From Rhodospirillaceae bacterium (GTDB taxonomy: Bacteria > Pseudomonadota > Alphaproteobacteria > JAEULC01): DNA of 41,681 nucleotides. Positions within the stretch are counted from its first letter, which is position 1. Each line of letters opens with the position of its first letter. The translations under genes were made by a program, and so were the position numbers. The stretch spans positions 1-41,681 of the forward strand of contig JAHFPH010000013.1 of the NCBI GenBank assembly GCA_023266845.1. Reading direction: 5' to 3'. The notes under the pieces are model-generated. The model saw only the letters and a program-made list of their open reading frames with translations. It searched no databases and was not told the origin of the DNA. Shown one piece after another: positions 30,752-38,797 of the stretch.

Positions 30752-31711
30752 ATGGCCCTGCTTGTAACCGGCGCGACAGGGCATGTCGGAAACTGGGTCG
30801 CTCGGCGCGCCGCGACCCTGGGCGAACGCGTCGTCGCGACCTGCCGCGCCACGATCCCGGCGCAAGCCGCCGCGACCGCGGGCGCCGACACAGTTTGGGC
30901 GGTGTGCGATCTGACCGATCCGGCGGCAGTCGACCGGATCGCCACCGAGCATGACATCGACGCTTGCATCCACCTTGCCGCGGTATCGAACGAAGCCTTT
31001 GCGCGGCCTGACCCCTTGGCCGCGGTCGAAGCCAATGTCGGCGCGACCGCCAACCTATTGGACGCCGCCCGGCGACGGAATTGGCGGCGGTTCGTGCTGG
31101 TCGGCACCGGTTCGGTGTTCCAGAACTCCGACGGCGTTACGCCGATCCTCGAGGACGCGACGCCGGCGCCCGCAAATATCTATGCGACCACGAAATACTG
31201 CGCCGAGAAGATGGTCGTCATGTACCGTTCGCAGTTCGGCCTGTCCGCGGCCACCCTGCGCATCTCCTGGGTCTATGGCCCACCAGTCGCGACCGAGTCG
31301 CCGACGCGCGGGCCGATTCCGGCTTTCCTGCGCTGGGCGCTCGCGGGCAAGCCGCGCCGCGACCCAGGCGGCGCGGATTTCGCGGCCAGCTTCACCTATG
31401 TCGGCGATGCGGCCGACGGGCTGCTGGCCGCCGCGCGCGCGCCGAAGCTCACTCACGACGTCTATCATCTGGGGCCGGGCGTGAACTTCACCGCAGGCCA
31501 GGTCGCCGCGGCGGTGCGGCGCGCCGTGCCGGGAGCGGTCATCGAGCTTGGCCCCGGCACCGAACCCTGGATCACCTACACCAAGCTGCGCGGGCCGCTC
31601 GCGGGCGACCGCTTACGGCGGGATACGGGGTACGCCGTCGCGCACAGCCTCGATTCCGGCATCGCCGCGTACGCGGAATGGATGCGAGCGCACCCGGAAT
31701 CGTATCGCTGA
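30752..31711 (+). CDS. NAD-dependent epimerase/dehydratase (extended SDR)
   Basis: A 319-residue extended short-chain dehydrogenase. The NAD motif TGATGHVG is at residues 6-13, Asp53 follows the third strand (CDLTD), the active site is Ser121 in VGTGSVF and Tyr144/Lys148 in YATTKYCAEK. The substrate domain follows with RISWVYGPP and SFTYVGDAADGL. Members epimerise or oxidise nucleotide sugars, uronic acids or other sugars. Its start is 20 bases after the GntR stop on the same strand, so it may be co-transcribed with the regulator. It converges on the enoyl-CoA hydratase gene after four bases. Substrate not assignable. Confidence 0.88.
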   Translation: MALLVTGATGHVGNWVARRAATLGERVVATCRATIPAQAAATAGADTVWAVCDLTDPAAVDRIATEHDIDACIHLAAVSNEAFARPDPLAAVEANVGATANLLDAARRRNWRRFVLVGTGSVFQNSDGVTPILEDATPAPANIYATTKYCAEKMVVMYRSQFGLSAATLRISWVYGPPVATESPTRGPIPAFLRWALAGKPRRDPGGADFAASFTYVGDAADGLLAAARAPKLTHDVYHLGPGVNFTAGQVAAAVRRAVPGAVIELGPGTEPWITYTKLRGPLAGDRLRRDTGYAVAHSLDSGIAAYAEWMRAHPESYR

Positions 31712-31715
31712 GAAA

Positions 31716-32498
31716 CTAGCGGCCGCGCCAGCGCGGTTTGCGTTTTTCGGCGAAAGCGCGCGGACCCTCGATCGCATCTTCGCTCGCCAGCATGCGTTCG
31801 GCTGCGGGATAGCGAGCGTCGATGGCCGCCGGCAGTTCGGGCTGGTCGAGGCTTTGCAGCATTACCTGCTTGGTCGCTTCGAGCGCGAGCGGCGCCCCGG
31901 CCAGGATGTCGTCGCACAGCGCGCGCACCGCCGCGGCGAGCTTGTTCGCCGGCACGGCCTTGTTGATCAGGCCGATGCGGCACGCTTCCTCGGCCTTGAT
32001 CCGCCGGCCGGAGAGGGCCAGCTCCATCGCCTGCTTCAAGGGAAGCTGCCGCGCCAGGCGCTGAAGCCCGCCGCCGCCGAGCGCCGCGAGGCCTGCGCGC
32101 GGCTCGGGCAGGCCGAATTCCGCGTGATCCGCCGCGATCGCCAGATCGCAGGCCAGCACGATCTCCACGCCGCCGCCCAAAGCCAGGCCGTTGACCGCCG
32201 CGATCACCGGCTTGAACAGGTCGAAGCGCCGCGTCAGCCCGGCAAAGCCGGTCGGCGGATGGTCGTCGCGATTGGTTTGCGAGCGCGCCTTCAGGTCGCT
32301 GCCCACGCAGAATGCACGCGCGCCCGCGCCGGTGATGACGGCGACGCGCAACGCGGGGGTCGCGGCATACAGATCGAACGCCCGCGACAATTCGCGGTGC
32401 GCGGGCGGATGCAGCGCGTTCAGCACGCCGGGCCGGCCGATGACGACGGTCAGAACCGGCCCGTCTTGCATCACGCGGCAATGCTGGAAATTCTCCAT
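31716..32498 (-). CDS. Enoyl-CoA hydratase/isomerase family protein
   Basis: A 260-residue crotonase-fold enzyme. The oxyanion-hole region reads CVGSDLKA (64-71) and NGLALGGGVEI (103-113); both catalytic glutamates of a true hydratase are present at 112 and 132 (GLPEPRAG). It would add water to a 2-enoyl-CoA. It is 33 bases downstream of the DapA-family gene of the arabinoside operon, so it may be the operon's last gene, though CoA chemistry is not part of arabinose breakdown. It may instead serve the acyl-CoA pathway of the middle region. C-terminal KRKPRWRGR is typical of the family. Confidence 0.9.
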   Translation of the reverse strand: MENFQHCRVMQDGPVLTVVIGRPGVLNALHPPAHRELSRAFDLYAATPALRVAVITGAGARAFCVGSDLKARSQTNRDDHPPTGFAGLTRRFDLFKPVIAAVNGLALGGGVEIVLACDLAIAADHAEFGLPEPRAGLAALGGGGLQRLARQLPLKQAMELALSGRRIKAEEACRIGLINKAVPANKLAAAVRALCDDILAGAPLALEATKQVMLQSLDQPELPAAIDARYPAAERMLASEDAIEGPRAFAEKRKPRWRGR

Positions 32499-32531
32499 CG
32501 CGAAAAGTCTACAACAACCCGGCAGGCCGCA

Positions 32532-33464
32532 TCACTTGCCCCAGCGCAGGACAACCGGATCGAGTTCGCGGGCCAACTCCAGCAGCCCCGCCCGGGCCGC
32601 GGGGTGCAGCGGCTCGAGCGGATGGCGCACCGCGTCGCTTTTGATGACGCCGCCTTCCATCATCGCGGTCTTGGTTGCGCGCAAACCGCATTGCCGGTTC
32701 TCGTAGTTGATGAGCGGAAGAATGCGCGCATAGGCAGCGGCGGCCTCCTTGCGCTTTCCGCCGCGGTAGAGTTGGAACACTGGCTTGATCAGGTCGGGCA
32801 GCAGGGCGCTGGGCATGGTGCCCGTGGCGCCGGCGTCGAGGTCGGCCATCAGCGTGATCGATTCCTCGCCGTCGAACGGGCCGACGATCGCCTTGCCGCC
32901 CGCCTCGATCAGCGCGCGCAGCTTGCCGGCCGTGCCGGGGATTTCGATCTTGAAATAGGCGACCAGCGGCACCTCGCGCGCGAGGCGCGCCAGAAACGGC
33001 ACGGACAGGCCGACGCCGCTGAGCGGCGCGTCCTGCACCATGATGGGAATCTGCGCCGCTTCGGCGATGCGCTGAAAATGCTCGAACACTCCCTTTTCGT
33101 CGGCGCGCAGCGTGGCGCCGTGATAGGGCGGCATCAGCATCAACATCACGGCGCCGGCGGATTTTGCCCGCCGCGCGCGCTCGATCGCCAGCCGCGTGCT
33201 GTAGTGGCTGCACGTCACGATCACCGGCACCCGCCCGGCGATGTGCGACATGCACAGGTCCAGCAACGTGTCGCGCTCGCCATCCGACAGCAGGAACTGC
33301 TCGGAATAGTTCGCCAGGATGCAGATGCCGTCGACGCCCTGGTCGATCATGCAGTCGAGTACCCGGCGCTGGCCGTCGAGATCGAGATCGCCGGACTGGA
33401 TGAAGGGCGTGGGCGCGATGGGAAATACGCCCGTATAGGGCTTGGACGACGGCGACGCCATCAT
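32532..33464 (-). CDS. DapA-family lyase, probable L-2-keto-3-deoxyarabonate dehydratase
   Basis: A 310-residue TIM-barrel Schiff-base enzyme. The lysine is at 172 in VAYFKIEIPG. The usual DapA tyrosine motif (YNxP) reads VQDAPLSGVGL, which excludes ordinary dihydrodipicolinate synthase. PFDGEESITLMADLDAGA and PLINYENRQCGLRATK are characteristic of the subfamily that, to my recollection, includes Azospirillum L-2-keto-3-deoxyarabonate dehydratase. The gene overlaps the end of the arabinofuranosidase gene, strong context for arabinose breakdown to 2-ketoglutarate semialdehyde. Two start codons are in tandem: 33464 overlaps the upstream stop by four bases, 33461 by one and is better spaced from GGGAG; the shorter form has 309 residues. 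Confidence 0.8.
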   Translation of the reverse strand: MMASPSSKPYTGVFPIAPTPFIQSGDLDLDGQRRVLDCMIDQGVDGICILANYSEQFLLSDGERDTLLDLCMSHIAGRVPVIVTCSHYSTRLAIERARRAKSAGAVMLMLMPPYHGATLRADEKGVFEHFQRIAEAAQIPIMVQDAPLSGVGLSVPFLARLAREVPLVAYFKIEIPGTAGKLRALIEAGGKAIVGPFDGEESITLMADLDAGATGTMPSALLPDLIKPVFQLYRGGKRKEAAAAYARILPLINYENRQCGLRATKTAMMEGGVIKSDAVRHPLEPLHPAARAGLLELARELDPVVLRWGK

Positions 33465-35017
33465 GTTGCTCCCGATGCTTTGCCGAGCCGGATCATATTC
33501 CAGGATGCGGGCGCCAGCACGGCCTGCAAGCGCCCCGCGCCGATTTTCATGCCTTTGAGCGCCGTGGGCTTCACCTTGTCGGGCTGCTTGCGCGTGTTCG
33601 TGGCTTTGAGATTGCCGTTGCGAAGTTGCAGCGCCTCGCGCATATCGAGCGCGCCGAACCCTTGTAGGTCGATCTGCAAGGACATTGGCTCCTTCAGGTT
33701 GCGATTGAGCGCGAACAGGGTGACGCCGCCGTCGGCCTGCTCCACCGCCGCCAGCTTCAGATACGGCACTTCCGGCAGCGGGAAATACAGGTCGGTCGCG
33801 CCGCGCGGGTCGAAGTACGAAGCCGCATAGGTCGGCGAATCGATCTCGGCGCGCAGCACCCGGCCGCGGCCGAAATTGCTCATCTGCGCGAAGGGGTAGA
33901 AGATAGTCTGACGCCAGGCCGGGCCGCCGGTCGCGGTCATGATCGGCGCGATCACGTTCACGAGCTGCGCGAGGCACGCGATCTTGACGCGGTCGGCGTG
34001 GTTCAAGAGCGAGATGCACGCGCCGCCGAAGGCCAGCGCGTCCTCCATCGTGTAGATTTCTTCCAGGATCTTCGGCGCCACCGGCCAGCCCGGCTTCACC
34101 CGCTCCTGGCGGTTGCGGCGCGTGCGGTACCACACGTTCCATTCGTCGAAACTAAGGTGGATGCGCTTGGGCGAATGCAGTCGGGCGGCTACCGAGTCGC
34201 AGATCGCCACCACCTCTTCGATGAAGCTGTCCATCAGGTCGGGGGCGGCCAGCATGGCCGGCGCGTCGCCCGTGTAGTTGTTGATATAGGTGTGCAGCGA
34301 CACGTATTCGACATGCTGGAAGGTGTGCTGCAGGACGGTGTCTTCCCATTGACCGAAGCTCGGCATGTTGCGGCCCGACGAGCCGCAGGCCGCCAGCTCG
34401 ATCGTCGGATCGATCCATTTCATCATCTTGGCGGCTTCGGTGGCGATGCGGCCGTATTCCGTGGCGGTTTTCATTTCCATCTGCCACCATCCGTCGACCT
34501 CGTTGCCCAGGCACCACAGCTTAACGTCGTGCGGTTTTTTCCAGCCGTGCTTGCGGCGCAGATCGGAATAGGCCGTGCCCTCAGGGTGATTGCAGTATTC
34601 GACCATGTTGCGCGCCGCGTCGCCGCCGCGCGTGCCCAGGTTCACCGCCAGCATCGGCTCGATATTCGCAAGCCTGCACCAATCGATGAACTCGTTGGTG
34701 CCGAACTGGTTGGTTTCCGTCGACATCCAGGCGAGGTCGAGCCGACGCGGACGGTCCTTGGCCGGGCCGACGCCGTCTTCCCAGTTGTAGCCCGACACGA
34801 AATTGCCGCCGGGATAGCGCATGACTGTGGGCGCCAATTCGCGCACCAGCTTCAACACGTCGCCGCGGAAGCCGTGCTTGTCGGCCGTTTTGTGGCCCGG
34901 CTCGTAAATGCCGCCATAGACGCAGCGGCCGAGATGCTCGACGAATGCGCCGAACAGGCGGGGGTCGGTTTCGCCGATGACGGAATCCCGCCGCAGACGT
35001 ACGGATACCTTGCGCAT
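33461..35017 (-). CDS. Alpha-L-arabinofuranosidase, GH51
   Basis: A 518-residue retaining glycosidase of family GH51. The acid/base glutamate is 173 in LWCLGNEVDG and the nucleophile 292 in LSFDEWNVWY, close to 175 and 294 of the Geobacillus enzyme. N-terminal FGAFVEHLGRCVYGGIYEPG and RYPGGNFVSGYNWEDGVGP are family hallmarks; residues after about 380 form the beta-sandwich domain. There is no signal peptide, so it acts in the cytoplasm on short arabinosides brought in by the adjacent importer and releases L-arabinose. The next gene (DapA family) overlaps its stop and the importer ATPase gene ends six bases upstream. Confidence 0.96.
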   Translation of the reverse strand: MRKVSVRLRRDSVIGETDPRLFGAFVEHLGRCVYGGIYEPGHKTADKHGFRGDVLKLVRELAPTVMRYPGGNFVSGYNWEDGVGPAKDRPRRLDLAWMSTETNQFGTNEFIDWCRLANIEPMLAVNLGTRGGDAARNMVEYCNHPEGTAYSDLRRKHGWKKPHDVKLWCLGNEVDGWWQMEMKTATEYGRIATEAAKMMKWIDPTIELAACGSSGRNMPSFGQWEDTVLQHTFQHVEYVSLHTYINNYTGDAPAMLAAPDLMDSFIEEVVAICDSVAARLHSPKRIHLSFDEWNVWYRTRRNRQERVKPGWPVAPKILEEIYTMEDALAFGGACISLLNHADRVKIACLAQLVNVIAPIMTATGGPAWRQTIFYPFAQMSNFGRGRVLRAEIDSPTYAASYFDPRGATDLYFPLPEVPYLKLAAVEQADGGVTLFALNRNLKEPMSLQIDLQGFGALDMREALQLRNGNLKATNTRKQPDKVKPTALKGMKIGAGRLQAVLAPASWNMIRLGKASGAT

Positions 35018-35023
35018 GAACGA

Positions 35024-35851
35024 TCACTCCATGATGGGACGATTGCCGTATAAGCGTGCGGCCGCGTCGGGCGACAGCACCGCGTTCTTGAGCTCGATCG
35101 AATAGGGATGTTGCGGATTGTCCAGGATGGCGCGCGCCGGCCCCGCCTCGACCGCCCTGCCCTTGCGCATGATGACGATGCGGTCGCTGATGTAATAGGC
35201 GGTCGCCAGGTCGTGGGTGATATAGACGATCGACACGCCCAGATCGTCGCGCAGCGTCTTGAACAGGTTGACAATCGACATGCGCAGCGAGGCGTCGACC
35301 ATCGACACCGGCTCGTCGGCGACGATCAGCGCGGGGGATGCGATCAGCGCGCGGGCGATGGCGACGCGCTGCAACTGGCCGCCCGAAAGCTCATGCGGAA
35401 AGCGGCCGCGGATTTCGGCCAGCGATAGCCCCACCTTGCGCAGCGCCCGGTCGGCATGGTCGCCGGCTTCCGCTTGGGTGGCGGCGCCCGCGAAGCGCCG
35501 CGCGGTCATATAAAGGTAGCGATCCACGCGCTTCAGCGGGTTGAACGCCTCGAACGGATTCTGGAAGATCGGCTGCACTTGGCGCATGAAGCCCAGTCGG
35601 TCGCGCATGCCGGCAAGATCGGCGCCGCGAAACAGTATCTTGCCGGCGCTGGGCTGCGCCGTGTTCAGGATCATGCGCGCCAGCGTGGTTTTGCCGCTGC
35701 CCGACTCGCCGATGATGGCGAAGATTTCCGGCCCGTCCCGGCCGACCTCGAAGCTGATGCCGTCCACCGCGCGCAGACGATGGCCGAACAGCGCACCGCC
35801 GATGGAATAGACCTTCGCCACGTCGCTGAGTTCAAGCAACGGCGCGGTCAT
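35024..35851 (-). CDS. Peptide-type ABC transporter ATPase, DppF/OppF family
   Basis: A 275-residue ATPase of the arabinoside operon importer. Walker A GESGSGKTT is at residues 48-56, the signature LSGGQLQR and Walker B LIVADEPVSMVDAS follow, with ITHD as the switch loop. It has an unusual GGALFGHRLRAVDG segment before the first strand and a short C-terminal tail. Its start overlaps the DppD stop by four bases (ATGA). The best evidence for its substrate is the GH51 gene six bases downstream. Confidence 0.92.
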   Translation of the reverse strand: MTAPLLELSDVAKVYSIGGALFGHRLRAVDGISFEVGRDGPEIFAIIGESGSGKTTLARMILNTAQPSAGKILFRGADLAGMRDRLGFMRQVQPIFQNPFEAFNPLKRVDRYLYMTARRFAGAATQAEAGDHADRALRKVGLSLAEIRGRFPHELSGGQLQRVAIARALIASPALIVADEPVSMVDASLRMSIVNLFKTLRDDLGVSIVYITHDLATAYYISDRIVIMRKGRAVEAGPARAILDNPQHPYSIELKNAVLSPDAAARLYGNRPIME

Positions 35852-36858
35852 TGCCGTTTCCCCGGCTGGGCGGCGAAGCAGGCGACGCGATGGACGGGCC
35901 CGACCCATTCCATTTGCGGGTTCTCGCGTTTGCAGATATCCATCGCCAGCGGGCAACGCGGGTGAAACCGGCAGCCCAGCGGCGGATCGGCCAGGCTGGG
36001 CGGCGTTCCTTCCAGCGCCTTCTTGGGCGCGACGTCGCCAATCCTGGGAAGGCTTGCGATCAGGTGCGCGGTATAGGGATGCCGGGGCTCGCGCAGAATC
36101 TCCGCGGTCGGCCCCTCTTCGACCAGCCGCCCCGCGTACATCACGCCCAGCCGGTCGCAAAGATTGGCATGCACCGCCATGTCGTGGGTCACGAAAATCA
36201 GCGATGAGCCGATCTCGCGCTGCACCTCGCGGATCATCGTCAGCACGCCCTTTTGCACGATGACGTCGAGCGCGGTGGTCGGCTCGTCGGCGATGATGAA
36301 CTCGGGCCGGCAGACCGTCGCCAGTGCGATGGCGACGCGCTGGCGCATCCCGCCTGAAAGCTCGTGCGGATAGGCGTCGAGCACCTCGGGCTGCAGATGC
36401 AAGCGCAAGAGATGCGCGCGTACGGTATCCAGAAATTCGGCCATCGGTTTGTGGATATGGCGAAAGGCGAAATCGACGAAGGAATTCCTGACCCGGCGCA
36501 GCGGGTTTAGCACGCTCATCGAGCCCTGCATGATGTAGGACAAATGCCGCCAGCGAATGTCCGCGAGATCAGGCGCGTTTTTGTCGTACAGGCTGACGCG
36601 GCGCCCGTGGAAATTGAATTCGACGCTGCCGCCCTGGACCTTGAGCGGCGGGCGGATGGCGCCGGCGATGGTCTTGATCAGCGTGGTCTTGCCGCAGCTC
36701 GATTCGCCGGCAAGACCGTAGATTTCGTTGGCGTTGACATGCAGGGTCACGTTGTCGACCGCGCGCACATCGCGGTCGATCCCGAATAGCCGCGTTTGGT
36801 AATAGGCACGCAAGGCCGTGACGGTCAGGACCGGCGCCGGGGCGGCCCCTTCGCTCAC
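35848..36858 (-). CDS. Peptide-type ABC transporter ATPase, DppD/OppD family
   Basis: A 336-residue ATPase, partner of the DppF-like protein. Walker A is GESSCGKTT (51-59); the signature LSGGMRQR, Walker B FIIADEPTTALD and the C-terminal extension with LGCRFHPRCPLAMDIC follow. The natural start is GTG 36858, which overlaps the permease stop by four bases (GTGA); no ATG exists near, and further in-frame sequence upstream runs through the permease gene. The VEFNFHGRRVSLYDKNAPD insertion is longer than usual between Walker A and the Q-loop (YIMQGS). Confidence 0.9.
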   Translation of the reverse strand: MSEGAAPAPVLTVTALRAYYQTRLFGIDRDVRAVDNVTLHVNANEIYGLAGESSCGKTTLIKTIAGAIRPPLKVQGGSVEFNFHGRRVSLYDKNAPDLADIRWRHLSYIMQGSMSVLNPLRRVRNSFVDFAFRHIHKPMAEFLDTVRAHLLRLHLQPEVLDAYPHELSGGMRQRVAIALATVCRPEFIIADEPTTALDVIVQKGVLTMIREVQREIGSSLIFVTHDMAVHANLCDRLGVMYAGRLVEEGPTAEILREPRHPYTAHLIASLPRIGDVAPKKALEGTPPSLADPPLGCRFHPRCPLAMDICKRENPQMEWVGPVHRVACFAAQPGKRQ

Positions 36859-37712
36859 GCGCCCACCCGGCCAAGCCGGCTGCGCGGGTCGATATATTCG
36901 TTCATCGACACGGCCAGCAGGAACAGCCCGATGAAGGTGACGACCACCAGGGCCACGGGAAAGAATATCCACCACCATATCCCGGCGACCAGCGCGGTAT
37001 GCTGGTTCGCCCAATAGATCATCACGCCGATGGTCGGCGTGTTGATGTCGGTGAAGCCCAAAACCGACAGCGTGACTTCCAGCCCGATCGACCAGTTGAT
37101 GTTGTTCATGGTGGTGGAGAAGACGATCGGCAGCACATACGGTAGATGCTCCTGGATCAGGATCTGGCGCATGCTCATGCCCGAGAAGATGCTGGTTTCG
37201 GTGAATTCGCGCGCCCGAAGGCTGAGCGCAACCGAGCGGATCAACCGCGCGTCGTAAGACCAGCCGAGGAACGCCATGGCCAGCGCCAGGGTCATCCACG
37301 ACATCCGGTCGCGCATGACGAAATAGAACAGCACCAGGATCGGGAACAGCGGAATGACGATGAACGTATCGTTGACCGACATCAGCGCGCGGTCGACCCA
37401 GCCGCCGGCATAGCCGGCGATGAGCCCGATTACCAGCGACAGAACGCGGCTGATCAGCGCCACCGCGAAGCCGAACAGCAGCGTGTTGCGGATAGCGCAG
37501 GTCAATTGCCAGAATACGTCCTGCCCGCGCGAGTTGGTGCCCAGCACGTAGGGCCAACCCGGCGGCAGATCAGGCGGAACGACGTAACTGTCGAGCGGGG
37601 AATGCGGCGCCAGAAACGACAGCGCCGCGATCAGGATCACGAATGACAGCAGAAAAACGCCGACCGCGAATTCGCGGTTGTACCGCAGAAGATCGCGCAG
37701 GACCTGCCACAT
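36855..37712 (-). CDS. Peptide-type ABC permease, DppC/OppC family
   Basis: A 285-residue membrane protein with about six segments. The DppC motif YVLGTNSRGQDVFWQL is at residues 55-70 and the EAA-type loop REFTETSIFSGMSMRQIL leads into LEVTLSVLGFTDINTPTIG. WANQHTALVAGIWWWIFFP near the C-terminus is tryptophan-rich, as in sugar-transporting members of this family, though that is only suggestive. Three bases separate it from the DppB gene upstream, and it overlaps the DppD gene by four. Confidence 0.91.
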   Translation of the reverse strand: MWQVLRDLLRYNREFAVGVFLLSFVILIAALSFLAPHSPLDSYVVPPDLPPGWPYVLGTNSRGQDVFWQLTCAIRNTLLFGFAVALISRVLSLVIGLIAGYAGGWVDRALMSVNDTFIVIPLFPILVLFYFVMRDRMSWMTLALAMAFLGWSYDARLIRSVALSLRAREFTETSIFSGMSMRQILIQEHLPYVLPIVFSTTMNNINWSIGLEVTLSVLGFTDINTPTIGVMIYWANQHTALVAGIWWWIFFPVALVVVTFIGLFLLAVSMNEYIDPRSRLGRVGA

Positions 37713-37715
37713 CGC

Positions 37716-38720
37716 CTAACGCACCTTCACGCGTGGATCGAGCAGCGGATAAAGCAGATCGATCAGCAGCACGGCCGCCGATACGGCGATGATCGAAACC
37801 GTGGTCAGCCCCAGCACCAGGCTGTAATCGCCGGCGTGCACGGCCGATACCAGCAGCGTGCCGATGCCCGGATAGCCGAACACCTGCTCGGTGATGATGG
37901 CGCCGTTGAAAATCGCGCCCAGCGACATGGCAAGGCCGGTGACCTGCGGCAGCAGCGCGTTGCGCATTATGTAAGACGTTAGGATGCGCCGGCGCGCCAC
38001 GCCGCCGAGCTCGGCGTATTGCACGTAATCCTCGCTGACGATGTTCGACACCAGCGCCCGCATGCCCATGAACCACCCGCCTAGGCCCACTATCATCAGC
38101 GACAGCACGGGCAGGATGGAATGCTGCGCGACGCTGAGGATGAAATCCACATTAAAGCCGCGCGGCATGCTCATGCGGTATCCGCCAGTGATCGGCAGCA
38201 CCGGCCACAGATAGCCGAACACGATCAACAGCACGAAGGCGGTGATGTAGTACGGGATGGGATGGAAGCCCATCGCCAGCACCCCAGCGAAGCGCAGCAT
38301 GCTGCTTTTCTGAAAATACCCGGCAAGCCCACCCAGGAGATTGCCGAGGCACCAGGTCAAAAGTGTCGAGACGGACAACAGTCCGACCGTCCAGGGCAGC
38401 GCGCGCCAGATCAGATCGGACACGGGCGTGGGAAAGGCCGACAACGAGGGCCCGAAATCTCCCACCGCGATGCGCTTCCAGAACGCCGCGTATTGCTGCC
38501 ACAGCCCGCCTTCCAGGCCGTACAGCTCGCGTAGCGCCTGGCGCATCATGGCGATCGCCTCGGGGCTGGTGCTGCCGAAAGACGTGGCGGCGGAGATCGT
38601 TTGTTCGATCGGATCGATCGGCGTCAGGTGCGTGATCAGGAAAGCCAGGTTGATCCCGATGAACACCACCAGCACGAACTGACCAAAGCGCCGCAGCATA
38701 TAGCCGGAATAGCTGGTCAT
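37716..38720 (-). CDS. Peptide-type ABC permease, DppB/OppB family
   Basis: A 334-residue membrane permease. It starts MTSYSGYMLRRFGQFVLVV, has HLTPIDPIEQTIS in place of the usual PGDP motif, a long periplasmic loop with LRELYGLEGGLWQQYAAFW, the EAA loop EDYVQYAELGGVARRRIL and the terminal LLYPLLDPRVKVR. ATG 38720 gives the expected N-terminus; the frame stays open further upstream through the end of the binding-protein gene, which is not used. It forms the channel with the DppC-like protein. Confidence 0.91.
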   Translation of the reverse strand: MTSYSGYMLRRFGQFVLVVFIGINLAFLITHLTPIDPIEQTISAATSFGSTSPEAIAMMRQALRELYGLEGGLWQQYAAFWKRIAVGDFGPSLSAFPTPVSDLIWRALPWTVGLLSVSTLLTWCLGNLLGGLAGYFQKSSMLRFAGVLAMGFHPIPYYITAFVLLIVFGYLWPVLPITGGYRMSMPRGFNVDFILSVAQHSILPVLSLMIVGLGGWFMGMRALVSNIVSEDYVQYAELGGVARRRILTSYIMRNALLPQVTGLAMSLGAIFNGAIITEQVFGYPGIGTLLVSAVHAGDYSLVLGLTTVSIIAVSAAVLLIDLLYPLLDPRVKVR

Positions 38721-38753
38721 CTGATATGCGGCGCCTGGGTTGAACGCCGGGAT

Positions 38754-38776
38754 GGCGGCCGCGTCCTGCGGCCGCC
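38754..38776 (-). other. Intercistronic stem-loop between binding-protein and permease genes
   Basis: Perfect 9-base GC arms GGCGGCCGC (38754-38762) and GCGGCCGCC (38768-38776) with a five-base loop lie in the 77-base gap. No T-run follows on the transcribed strand. The position matches the hairpin after livK at 21795, so both may stabilise the abundant binding-protein message; this is inferred. Confidence 0.5.
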
Positions 38777-38797
38777 CAGCGCCCCGGACTTGCCGCG

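Noticed and set aside
32532-33464. Calling this gene dapA (lysine biosynthesis)
   Set aside because: The YNxP tyrosine motif is absent and the gene overlaps an arabinofuranosidase gene.
31548-33830. A 760-codon plus-strand frame over the enoyl-CoA hydratase and DapA-family genes
   Set aside because: It is antisense to two well-supported genes and has no conserved motif.
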